Of a stretch of DNA of 64,000 bases, positions 37,084 through 47,428 are shown piece after piece; the stretch's first letter is position 1; the number at the start of each line of letters is the position of its first letter. Origin of the DNA: Blasia pusilla (lineage: Eukaryota; Marchantiophyta; Marchantiopsida; Blasiales). The stretch spans positions 25,420,001 through 25,484,000 of the forward strand of contig CM114275.1 of NCBI GenBank assembly GCA_050084515.1. Direction: 5' to 3'. Under the pieces are notes generated by a model that was not told the origin of the DNA, searched no databases, and worked only from the letters and a program-made list of their open reading frames with translations. The translations under genes and the position numbers were made by a program.

Positions 37084-37123
37084 CGGCCCATAACGGAAAG
37101 TTATGGGCCGATACCCTAAACCC
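37084..37123. promoter_or_regulatory. Site II (GGCCCA/TGGGCC) inverted pair next to a telo-box-like motif
   Basis: CGGCCCATAAC (37084-37094) and GTTATGGGCCG (37100-37110) are exact inverted copies around a 5-base loop. CCCTAAACCC follows at 37114-37123. In plants, site II elements with a telo box mark promoters of translation and cell-growth genes. No intact gene is seen on either side, so this may be a stranded promoter or chance. Confidence 0.35.
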
Positions 37124-37336
37124 GAGCCCACGAACTCTAAATTAGTCCGGTGCGTGTGATAGGCTGTGACTTCACGAAGGAGTGGATTAATAATACGCAT
37201 AATGAATATATTCGCTTTATTATAAAATAAACTTCAAAAGAGGACGAAGAAAGGTAATAACATTTAGAAAGAAGAATCAAAAAATGCACGAAAGAATGTA
37301 TAAAGAAAATGGCAATTAGCCAACGTTAACACCGAC

Positions 37337-37930
37337 TCAACGAGTTACATGAAAGATAACGTGAAATGAATCTGACAAGAACACGAGTGGTTGGTCAAAC
37401 GTGAATGGACGACGAGGCGAGCGACCCCCACCACCTCCGCACGACATCTCAATGCCAAGGCTTGTGCACGTTGTAAGGCCATTGAGATGCATTTCCGAAA
37501 ATAAACGTGTTGGATCAGCAACCACCACATCACCTAGTGTCCGGAATCCACCTCGAGACATAACAAGATCCACTCTCCGACGAGAGGTTGCTTGCGTGGT
37601 TGAAAGTAGCACATGGAGTTGCTCTTGCCTAATGGTGTATCCTGCAGTACGAGCCACCGATGCTATCGCCCCTCTAATGACATCGTGTGTGGCCGTTTGT
37701 TTTCCACCATGTGCACATCGGAGAATATGGATACCCTTGGCATCAATGGGATCCCCGCATACACAATTCGGCACACCTAACACAGAAGGATGGGGAAGTC
37801 CAAGGCGTAACCGCAAAGCTGTCGAGAATATACTTCGAGGAAGAGGAAATGGAAGAATAAGAGGATTTTCAGTAAGCCACGCCCCCGCTCCGGTACCCAT
37901 ACATGAACGCTCAAGGACTTCAATATGCAT
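37337..37930 (-). pseudogene. C-terminal fragment of a non-LTR retrotransposon (zinc knuckle and restriction-like endonuclease)
   Basis: A 197-codon frame resembles the C-terminal end of non-LTR retrotransposons that use a restriction-like endonuclease. It starts with the FSTALRLRLGLPHP segment, then a CCHC-type knuckle (CVCG, HILRC), then THDVIR, an arginine-Asp site (RRRVDLVM) and DVVVADPT, in the order expected for the nuclease core. The reverse transcriptase part is absent upstream, so the copy is 5'-truncated, as is usual when reverse transcription stops early. It resembles the family of the larger pseudogene at 47429-49462, but the two cover different parts and cannot be compared directly. 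Confidence 0.75.
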
Positions 37931-38236
37931 ATATACTCTATATCATGTGCGTGCGAGACCCTATTAATCCACCCCTGCTTTGTTTTTCCCCATAATATTA
38001 AAGCCCCTTCTTACATCAGCAGCATGATATTAAAGGCCCTTTCTTAGAAGTGACCTTTGAATATTTTAGCCCCTTGCCTGAAAAAAAAACTTAAGTAATC
38101 CAAAAAAAATTGCCAAAAATGAAGATTGCATATTACAATTTCATCTGCCTAAATTCATGAAATGAATCACAATAGAAGAAGAATGTGCAAAGAATGAACG
38201 GGGTGGACATCATGTCCTCAAGGTATGGTTCTCCTC

Positions 38237-41200
38237 TCAAAATCTATCAAGGGCCTTTCTATCCTTCTCATCTAAAGTCCATGTCTTGACCAGACCCCCG
38301 CTTGTAACTCGCATGGTCACCAAGCTCACTACCATCTCAATATCAATCCATCTAGTATCTACCTCATTATATTTCAACTTGTTCTTGCTATTGCCTACTG
38401 GCTTATACCAATTACACATGACTTGGCATACAGATTGGCCACCTTCATTCAGAGGGACATGTCTATCTAGCAAATCCACTTCATGTCTAGATCAATCAAA
38501 CTTGGCTCCATATTTCCTCCTAATTTTCTGAACTCTTGCTATCCAAATGATTTGATCACATCCACTCAAAAATAGATGCCTCGTTCATGTCTCTAGGCCT
38601 TGATGTCTTCCCTTTTCCTTTTCCTTTTCTTCTTCCTTTGTTTGCAGCCAATGATGCTCGAGTGGACCTGCATGGTTGAAGAACACTTGGACCTGATGCA
38701 AATACAACACCAATATCAGAACCAATATCGAGAATAATCTTCTCACTTTTATCATCTCTATTCTCCATGAAACTATTCCAATGGATAGATTCCCTCACCT
38801 TCCTTGAATGCTGGACCCTTTTCAATCTATCTTTTGAAAGAGAAGAATTTCCCACAAGTAGGCTAATAAGGCTAGACTTGTATATCTGACTCCCCTCAAA
38901 TGTAACTGTAGGAGTTACTTTGTTGATTCTCTCCTGCCTACCATGAAGTTTTGAAGACATGAATTCCTCAAAAACATGACCTACTTCATTCCCAACAACA
39001 TCTATATCATTCAATCCATCATCTAGCATATCATCATATCCAGGTAAAGTAGGACTAGTATCACTCGTTTTCCACAATGCATTCTCAAAGAGGTCCAAGT
39101 CGTCTCCATTTCCATCTTGAGTGGGAGGAGGAAAGCTTGATCTCCCAAGGTCTGAATCCCAAAGAGGTGTAACTTCGTCTTCTGGTTTCGCCTCTTCATT
39201 AGGATCAATTTCCATGTTTCAGATGGAAATGACATCTTTCTTCCAGATTTGGGTTTCTATCATCCAATGTGTATTCCACCACCTTGTATCAATCTCTGAT
39301 GTATGTGGATTCATCTCTAATCTTATGCAAAGATTTTGAGCCTCCCATAAACCCCGATTCAAGGCATCCACAACAAGTTCATCTGTGGCACTACTATTGT
39401 AATCCTCCAAAATCATTGGTAAAAGACATGGAAGGAGAGGATGTAAGTCATGCCATATATGCTCAATTTTCTTGTGAGCCTTTCCCAATTTCAACCCTTC
39501 TACACCATACTCTAATGCAGAAATTCTATTTAAACCTGAGACTGAATCCATCAGAACTCCAAAATCATAATTCCGCTCATGACCCGCCATCCCTCCAAGT
39601 TTAGAAAAGAATATTTCACAAAGATCTGATCGTGTTAGATGACGAGGAACATGAAGCAAGGGATATTTGTCTCTAAAGAGGAAAATGAGTTGCACAACAT
39701 AGTGACATTACATATTCACATCATGAAACGCTTGTAGACTAATCATGTTCTTTTCATAATATGTATCACTACGTAACTTCAACCACAACCTCCATAGTCG
39801 TAGGAATTATGTGATTTTCAAACAGAGCATGATTCGAGTCCACAAATCATGTTTCACACAATCATGGGAAAAAAAGACATCAATGTAATCAGCACAGATT
39901 GATAGGTATATCTCTGTACCCAAAGTTCTCTCTTGTAGAGCATCATCACGTGTTTGCAAGTCATGAAGACAAGCTTGCACTTCTCTACTTGCAACTCTTT
40001 GTGCAGAGGCCCAATTCTATCTGTCCCTTCTTCTTGTATCATCAAATGTTAGATGATGTTGCTTGTTAGGATAAAGGTTGTATACCAGTTGTACGTGTTC
40101 TAAAGATGCTATGTAAGGACCTAACATAATTGGATGGTTTGCTCTATCTAATGGGTTCAACAATTTCTTCCCACAATGAGGAGGATCTTGATCACCAAAC
40201 CCTCCATAATCCCCATTAGGATATTCATGTATTGTGAATCCCCACCCTACCCAATTCAGACCCTTACGAGGATGATCCCCATATAGTCCTCTATCCAGAT
40301 AATCTTCAAGCATAAGTTTACGCCTTTGTGCATCACCATCATAAGCATTCCCAATAACAGGGCCTACAAATTCCCTACAATATGCATCCCACATGGTTTT
40401 CATATCCTCCCAGTGAGCCCTTACCCAAGCTACTGTAAACCCATTACATAAGCAGGTGGCACAAATAACTAGTTTGGGAAGTTTCTCATGTAGAGGGTTT
40501 ACAACAATTACACGAGCATAAACACTTATTATATGATTCTCAAATATGGAATTGATTTTCTCATATCCCTAATCTCCCTCTCCAACCACAATTGCCAAGC
40601 CTAAACTACATTAATGGTTTTCAGACGGACCACAAAAACCCAAGAGAGTATCCTACTTTGATTCCCACCTGCCACAAGGAGAAAAAGAAACCTGAGATTA
40701 TCTTCAAAGGGAAATACAAAGTAACTTTAAAAACAAGGTATGCTCTACCATTCAAGACATAAAATAGTTCAATGTAAAGGAACATGTGATTAAGAAAATA
40801 CCTTACACGACCTTTCACCTTGGTTTCGTCTTCAGCAAACACCATAGGGACATCCCCAATGATACCATTTCTCTCCTTTGCTGCAGTCAGTATCTGTCCC
40901 ACTTTTGTAAACACCTCTGATCTAATGCCGCATTGGAAGGGAACAAAATTTCTTCTTTCTCTTTTTAATGTACTTAAACTTGGGCCCATAAGGTTCAATG
41001 CTAGGCATCTTGCTACAGGTCGACCGCCAAATTGCAAAAGTGCTTGGGCAATGGCTTTTGTTCTTTTTGAAAATCTGTGCCCCTTCTCTTTCCTATTCAG
41101 ATTTTTTCCTAGATCTTGGAGACAGTCCCAAAGGGCTTCTTGTCCTCGAAAGGATCCACTCCTATGTGCCACTATAATGTTTTGAAGGAAAGAAAGCAAT

Positions 41201-43063
41201 TTTTTCCTATCGGCTGCCCAACCTAACATGAAGCATAGTTTATGTTTCTTTGTCTGGAGTGCACATACCCTCTTTCTCAAGCTGAAATTGATCAAGCGCA
41301 AAGTTCTCCTCTCACGAGCATAAGTAGGAGTTTGCAACCGTAGCTCAAGCTTAGTGAGATAGTCCAATCTTACGCACATCAAGGTCTATCATGTCCCTCG
41401 CCGAGTCCCACTCTTGTCTTCTCTGTCAACTCTCATCATGAAATCCCCCTCTTTAGTCAGCTTGAAGCACTCATCACAAGTGAGATGCTTAAAACCACCT
41501 CCCAATCTACTAATATGCAGAAAATTAATTGATCTGAACAAACCCCTTATGTCCACCCAACACTCAGATGTGAGGTTGAACATCCTCTTCCTAACTCTGG
41601 CATCTGGTTCCCATGTTTTGCCTCCCTTTTGATCATGCAATATTGCCTTTACTTCTTTCTGAATCCCCAAAGACCTCCATAGTGTCTCTCCAATAACCTC
41701 AACACAATTGAGATAACGGAAAGTCGGCAAGGTTTTCAGTATGTGAAGCCTCACCTTCAAAACCTTCGCCATATTGAGACCCCCCAAGCCAAGAATACTT
41801 CACCGACCACCTCTCAAGGGCATTGTTGGGCTTAGTGTCTCTATTGTAAGGCTTTTCAGGTCTACTTTCCTTTCCTGTCCTTAGAGGTGCACAAGCATTT
41901 GCTCTACTCATTTCCACACCTCTGAGATGGAACTTGCTCGTCAAATGCTGCTCTAGGTTCGTCTTCAAGTTCTTATGCGTAGGGGCTAAGTGGATGGTCT
42001 CTTTACAATACACACATTGGGCTTTAAACTTGAAAGCCATAATTAGCTCCACAACAAGGTCTCCACTCCAATGGATATAAGGTGATTTCTCTAAACCCGA
42101 GGCCGAGTTCACCTCCTCCATGATTCTAAGCCCTTCCTCCACTGCAAGTCTTGGATCCACATGTTGAGGCCTGCGCATTTCAAACTTGGTTCTCTTTGTG
42201 ACGGATAAGTTATTTCTCTCTGCCCACCGCCTCTCATGCTGAACTGTTAGAATATGCTTTCTCCAATTATTGAATGTATTATCTATGCATTTCTTGTCCT
42301 CGGAGCCATCTACGGTGCCGTACTCTTCAACACACTCCTCGTAGACGAATCTCCCCTGAGATTCCCCATGTTTATCAAAGGTTCCCACAGACCATCTATG
42401 GTGGTCTAGTTTCAGGTCCTTCATCAATCTATCTAATCCCCTCGTCTTACTTTTCCAGTACGACGTATAAAAGGGTTTCATCAACGCTGAACCCCATATA
42501 CCCCTCACATCAGCAATATCAAGGGATTGATGTGAGCTCCCACCTACCAAACCATAGATCGAATTATCCCCTCCTTCTCATGAATTGGGATTGGGCCCAC
42601 ATGGGGATGGAGTAGTGTTAGATCCCCTAGAACTGGCCTCTACCGATAAGTCTACAAAATCGATGCAATTACGAGTCATGTCTTCATTATTTGAAAGGCT
42701 TGCAATGAATGAGTTAGGCTCTAAGGTAAGTTCCCTACTGTTTTTCCCTCCCTCCTCCTTTTCATAAAATGTACCCTTGTGAGTTCTACTATCTCTCAAA
42801 TAAACTTCCTCTCCCATATCCTCTAGCATATTATAGTCTTCCATGTCCTTATCTACAATTCTAGGTATTCTCTTATCCCAAAAATTGAACTCAACATCTT
42901 TCCACTTCTTTGATTTGTTAAGTTTATCCCTCATGTTCTCTAAGGTTTCCTCATCCTTACAGGCATATATCATTAGTGCTTCTATTTTTTCAACCTCGAT
43001 CACTCGTAAATAAAGGAGCTTAATTTTGTGTGAAATTGTGAGCGATACTGCAATAGAGTACAA
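38237..43063 (-). pseudogene. Large transposase-like gene of unassigned family, decayed
   Basis: A chain of - strand frames reads as one long protein. Codons 43063-42578 end in TGA but continue in the same frame to 41699. A C2H2-type finger (CVYC ... HLTSKFH) lies near 42010-41930. A frameshift near 41780, at a G run, leads into 41787-41389, then adjacent TGA and TAG, then the same frame from 41382. The segment AEDETKVKGRV near 40840-40810 looks like the first acidic site of a DDE nuclease. A 133-bp GT-AG intron (40801-40669) fits there, and the next exon (about LLGFCGPSENH, VNPLHEKLPKLV, WDAYCREFVGP, NPLDRANHP) has stops at 40655, 40626 and 40571. Further parts are 39695-39219 (RSDLCEIFFSKLGG), 39215-38556 (acidic, then a basic GRRKGKGKGK tail) and 38479-38237. 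Terminal inverted repeats were not found. I cannot name the superfamily. Confidence 0.7.
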
Positions 43064-43354
43064 GCTGTCACATTACATTCACAAAGAGAGAGGTGAAGGT
43101 TAGGACACATCCACTCAAATGATGTTAGTGAGAAAAATCCATTGAAATCACAAGAATGAATGAAACACATACACAAACTACTAACAAATTTACACGAGGG
43201 ATGATCATGGTCCAAAATTAAATCCCCCATGGATGTTAGATGATCACCCTATCAACATTCTCTGCCGAAAACCTAAATTAGTGTCCTCGAATACAAAAGT
43301 CAATCATTCCCAACAAAATTAGAGGCCTCATAAGAGCCATTGGAAAAACCCTAC

Positions 43355-44068
43355 TCATCTATGAATCACATCATGGCGCCAACCCATCCTCCACCACATA
43401 GGCCCACAACATACCTGACTACAACACGTGCAAAAACCTCCTCTTAACCCCTGCCTAGGATAACGTCTAGCCAAGAAAATTCTTGTAGGTGGTAGCAATC
43501 CCTTTGGCATGTAGCAATACTCAAATCGAAGGCACATAATACGACCAGAGAAGGTAATGGCCTCGTGGATCATAACTACAGCTTTCCTCATATGAGGGGA
43601 GCTGTCCTCACCAACCAAAACCCCATTCTGGTCATGGCAAATGTGGACTATAATCCAAACTGCCACTTCCAACATCAACCATGCCAAAATGGCATACCGA
43701 TCCTCGTGCAACAACACAAAATCAACCATCTTCACATATAATTGACGGCTTTGTTCATGAAACTGCGAGCATGTAGTCCTCTGTGCAAGGTTCCATTCCC
43801 AATAGTGCATGGCCGCATAACCACAAATCTTGAACTGACACAGAAATGGCAATGTAGGTATGCGCTCAAACAAGGAGATGGGCTCCACTTTGATGAAGAT
43901 CGCCTTCTTCATATCAAAGGGCAAGGCTTGAAGCCTTGCTTGGAAATAGAAAGTGTCTGAAGGGAACCGGGTCTTGTAGGAGCTGCTATCAGTGTGTCTT
44001 ACCATGTCTGAGTAAAAGATCAACGCAAATGAGTTCACAATCATATGCAATTCATAACAGTGCCACAA
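43355..44068 (-). CDS. Uncharacterised 237-codon ORF upstream of the transposase-like gene
   Basis: The longest uninterrupted frame in this part of the window with no recognised domain. It is rich in aromatic residues, His and Cys, with hydrophobic stretches (AILAWLMLEVAVWIIVHI) and a Cys cluster near the C-terminus (CTCCSQVCCGP). It lies about 290 bp upstream of the decayed transposase-like gene, on the same strand, so it may be an accessory ORF of that transposon. It could equally be a chance frame, and no family can be named. Confidence 0.3.
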   Translation of the reverse strand: MWHCYELHMIVNSFALIFYSDMVRHTDSSSYKTRFPSDTFYFQARLQALPFDMKKAIFIKVEPISLFERIPTLPFLCQFKICGYAAMHYWEWNLAQRTTCSQFHEQSRQLYVKMVDFVLLHEDRYAILAWLMLEVAVWIIVHICHDQNGVLVGEDSSPHMRKAVVMIHEAITFSGRIMCLRFEYCYMPKGLLPPTRIFLARRYPRQGLRGGFCTCCSQVCCGPMWWRMGWRHDVIHR

Positions 44069-44080
44069 CCTAGGATAAGT

Positions 44081-44950
44081 CAGGTTTTTGTCTTATGACA
44101 GAAACCTGAGAGAGGGAAAGAGGGTAGTGATCCCCCTCTCTCCCCAATTCTTGGTTTCTGTCTTATGACAAAAACCAACAATAGGGGGGAGGGGGGATCC
44201 AATTCAAGGAGAGAGCAATAAGAGACAAACTTAAAATTTGATACCCCCTCTCCCAGTTTTCTATCTTATGACATAAACTTGAGAAGCAGGGGGGGGGTTT
44301 CCCCCTCAGGTTTTTGTCTTACGACAGAAACCTGAGAAGCAACGGGGAGAATTTTAGGGAGAGAGGGGGGATCCCACCTAAGGTTTCTGTCATAAGATAG
44401 AGAGGTGATTTCTCTCTTATGACATAAACCTGAGAAGCAGGGAGGGGGTGGGGAGAATTTGAGGGAGAGAGGGATAGAGGGGGAATCCCACCCGAGGTTT
44501 CTTGGGGGAGAATTTGAGGGAGAGAGGGGGGATCCCACATGAGGTTTCTGTCTTATGACAAAAGCGTGAGAAGCAGGGGGGGAGAGAATTTGAGGGAGTG
44601 AGGGGGAAGGATCCCCCCTCAGGTTTCTGTCTTATGACAGAAACCTGTGAAGCACGGGGGTGGTGGGGGGGGGAAGAATTTGAGGGAGAGAGGGGGATCT
44701 CACGGGTTTCTATCATAAGGTGGGGGGAGAATTTGAGGGAGAGAGGGGGATCCTCCCTCACATTCATGTCTTATGACAGAAACCAGATAAGCAAGGGGAG
44801 AATTTGAGGGAGAGAGGGAGAGAGTGGGGATCCCACCTGAGGTTTCTCTCTTATGATAGAAACCTGAGAAGCATAGAGGGAAGAATTTGAGGGAGAGGGG
44901 GAAGGGGAGGGATCCCCCTTTGAGGTTTTTGTCTTATGACAAAATCCCCT
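44081..44950. repeat. Purine-rich minisatellite of hairpin units, about 11 copies
   Basis: Each unit contains the near-palindrome TTTCTGTCTTATGACAGAAA followed by CCTGAGAAGC, a run of G, GAGAATTTGAGGGAGAGAG and GGGATCCC. Hairpin cores occur near 44081, 44157, 44262, 44312, 44382, 44543, 44622, 44706, 44768, 44841 and 44925. Spacing varies from about 60 to 160 bp because the G/A tract changes length. The top strand between hairpins is almost purely purine. No reading frame is conserved. Confidence 0.85.
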
Positions 44951-46060
44951 TCAAATACAATCCATGGGGAGAGGGAGAGTAGAGGAGAGAGAAAATACCC
45001 TACTTTGAGAAATGGCAGCAACAACTTTGTGAGTCTGAGGTTGAAGAAACCTCTACAGCAACCACCACCCCTACTTGATCTTGGAGCAATAGCAAACAAC
45101 AACAACAATACTACAATGACCAAGGGTTGCAGCATGTGACAATGGAGCAACTGAAGGGGTTCCAATTGCAGCAGTTCAAGAGGAGTACGAGGATGGAACC
45201 CCCAAAAGCTATTGCAAAAACAATAGTAGGAGTGAGTAAGGGCCATTGCAGAAGTGGCAATGCATCAACTAGAGGATTAGCAAGAGTGAGCAAGTCCAAG
45301 GCTGCCTAGGATACAGTAGGGAGTGAGGACAATACTTGTTTTGCAGCAAGAGCTTTAGCAACTACATCAACGTCCACAGTCAGGCAAAGAGCAACAGCAA
45401 TATCAGAAAGAGCTTGGATTATGCAGCAACAATCCAAGAGCTCCCACCAAGATAGCCCCCAAAGTGTGAGATTGGAACCTGAAGAAAAATGTGAAGGAAT
45501 CTCGGATAGAACCAAGTGCGTGAGATCTCCTTGAGCTGCAACAGATCTGAAGGGGGGAGAGTGCTCTTACAATCACAAGCAACAACAGCAGAAAGGAGGA
45601 AATCTTTCCAATGGGCCAGGGCTTCGCCTTCAAAGAGAACTCTCACCTCTTCCAACTCTCCAACTCAAAAAATGAGGGAGAGAATGGCATTGGGGTCCGA
45701 CAACCCCTTCTTGCCCCCCCCCCCATCCCCCTCTCATAATCGAGGGCCTTGATCAACCCTACTTGATCGAGTGGCTAAAACTCCCTCAGAGGGAGTGATC
45801 CTAGGGCTTGGCCACATCGAAAGGCCATGATCAAATTAGGCCCATCCTAGGGCTCACAGACCTTGGATAATCCTGATCCAATGGTCCTGAAAATTCCAAA
45901 ATCAAGGCGGGGTTGGAGATATATAAGAGCCCTTCTACATGTAAAAGCAGCCTACTCTCTTCCCTTGAGACAATTTCTCAACTTGCTATGAAATCATTTC
46001 ATTTTCATCATTGGATCTTCCTAAGTTTTTTAATTTTGGACATCCATGTTGTTTCTCATG
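44951..46060. other. Low-complexity stretch with CAA/CAG-rich and poly-C runs
   Basis: CAGCAACAACAAC-type words at 45010-45600 and a run of C near 45714-45724. Frames translate into Gln/Asn or Leu-rich strings with no domain. It may be the untranslated or leader region of a retroelement, but nothing confirms that. Confidence 0.4.
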
Positions 46061-46061
46061 A

Positions 46062-47205
46062 GCTGGATGGTTCAGATCTTCATTTTCATGCTGCAATTTC
46101 AAAATAAAATTCCCAAAAGATATATCATCTTTGGTTCTTAATTCCATATCTCCAAGTCCAAAACATATGAAACTTCCCAGCTTGCTTTCAAATGCTCCAA
46201 CACATTCCCATGCCAAGTTTCAGCACTAGCATATGAACAAAGAGAAAATTGTACCCTCCAGCTCATGAACACGCATGTCCCATGTTTGAGGGTATGTTGC
46301 ATATAATTGGACCATTGGATCTAGATGGGACTTTTGGGGGAGGTGTGGAATGCAACCAAAAAGTATTTGAATTGTTCAGATTATGAAATTTGGCTTATGA
46401 GAAGTCTCCAAAATCTTCCTTTGTATTTTAGGGTTTGTAATTTTAAGTTTTTTTGGGGATGTCATTTGGCTTTGAAAGCAATCTTGCATCATCAAGATGC
46501 AAAGATACATTCCCTGAAAAAGTTTCAGAGTTTTTGGAGGTATTTTTCATGAGGTTGTGTTTTTAGGATCTCACGCAAATAGTTGAAAATGGGAGTTGTG
46601 GAGGGGTTGAATTAATTTTCTTCTCCAAAAGGAAAAGGCATACTTTTGACCGTTAAATGACCCTGAAAGGTATAGGAAGTACTAATGAAGTCATTTTTCA
46701 TGAAGTAGACGGCTCAGATCTTTATTTGCATGTTGCAATTTCAAAATAAAAATCCCAAAAGATATATCATATTTAGTTTTTAATTCCCTATCCCCAAGTC
46801 CAAAACATATGAAACTTCCCAGCTTGCTTTCAAATTCTCCAACACATGCCCATTTCAAGTTTCATCACTAGAATATAAGCTAAGAGAAAGTTGTGCTCTC
46901 CGGCTCACGAACACGCATGTCCCATGTTTGAGGGGATGTAACATACAATTGGACCATTGGATCTAGATGGGATTTTTGGGGGAGGTGTGGCATGCAACCA
47001 GGGAGGATTTGAATGGTTCAGACCATGAAAGTTGGCTTATGAGAAGCCTCCAAAATCTTCCTTTGTTTTTAGGGTTTGGAATTTTAAGTTTTTTCTGGGA
47101 CGTCATTTGGCTTTGGAAAAACCCCAACATCATGAAAATGCACAGATTTATGCACTAACAAAGTTTCATGCTTTGTGGAGGTCTTTTGATGAGGTTGTGT
47201 CTACA
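46062..47205 (+). repeat. Tandem duplication, period 642 bp
   Basis: 46062-46560 and 46704-47205 are clearly homologous in direct orientation. TCAGATCTT is at 46072 and its match is at 46714. Shared blocks include GCAATTTCAAAATAAAA, CCCAAAAGATATATCAT, CACGCATGTCCCATGTTTGA and GGACCATTGGATCTAGATGG. Both carry a short frame starting MG(L/F)LGEVW (46325 and 46967), but it is broken differently in each, so selection on a protein is not evident. Confidence 0.9.
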
Positions 47206-47428
47206 TGACCTCATCGGATACATGACACTAAGCCTCGCCCAAAGCATCTCTAGAAATATAGCTTTATGTACTTGAATATATTTCACCAAGGTATTCACTT
47301 TTTTAACATATTCAACCAAGGAAAGATTTATGTTATTTAACTTTTTAAGGAAGGTATTTTTTTTCCTTTGGGAATAAATATTTATTTATTAAATGTATAT
47401 CTAAAATGTAATGTTTTTCTGCATTTAG

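Noticed and set aside
39219-39695. hAT transposase C-terminal region
   Set aside because: The frame lacks the hAT dimerisation signature, and the associated segments (AEDETKV, GFCGPSENH, RSDLCEIFFSKLGG) do not follow the hAT domain order.
40571-43063. Stop-codon readthrough or an altered genetic code in the transposase-like gene
   Set aside because: All three stop types occur and there is also a frameshift, which together indicate ordinary decay. The two host genes use standard codons.
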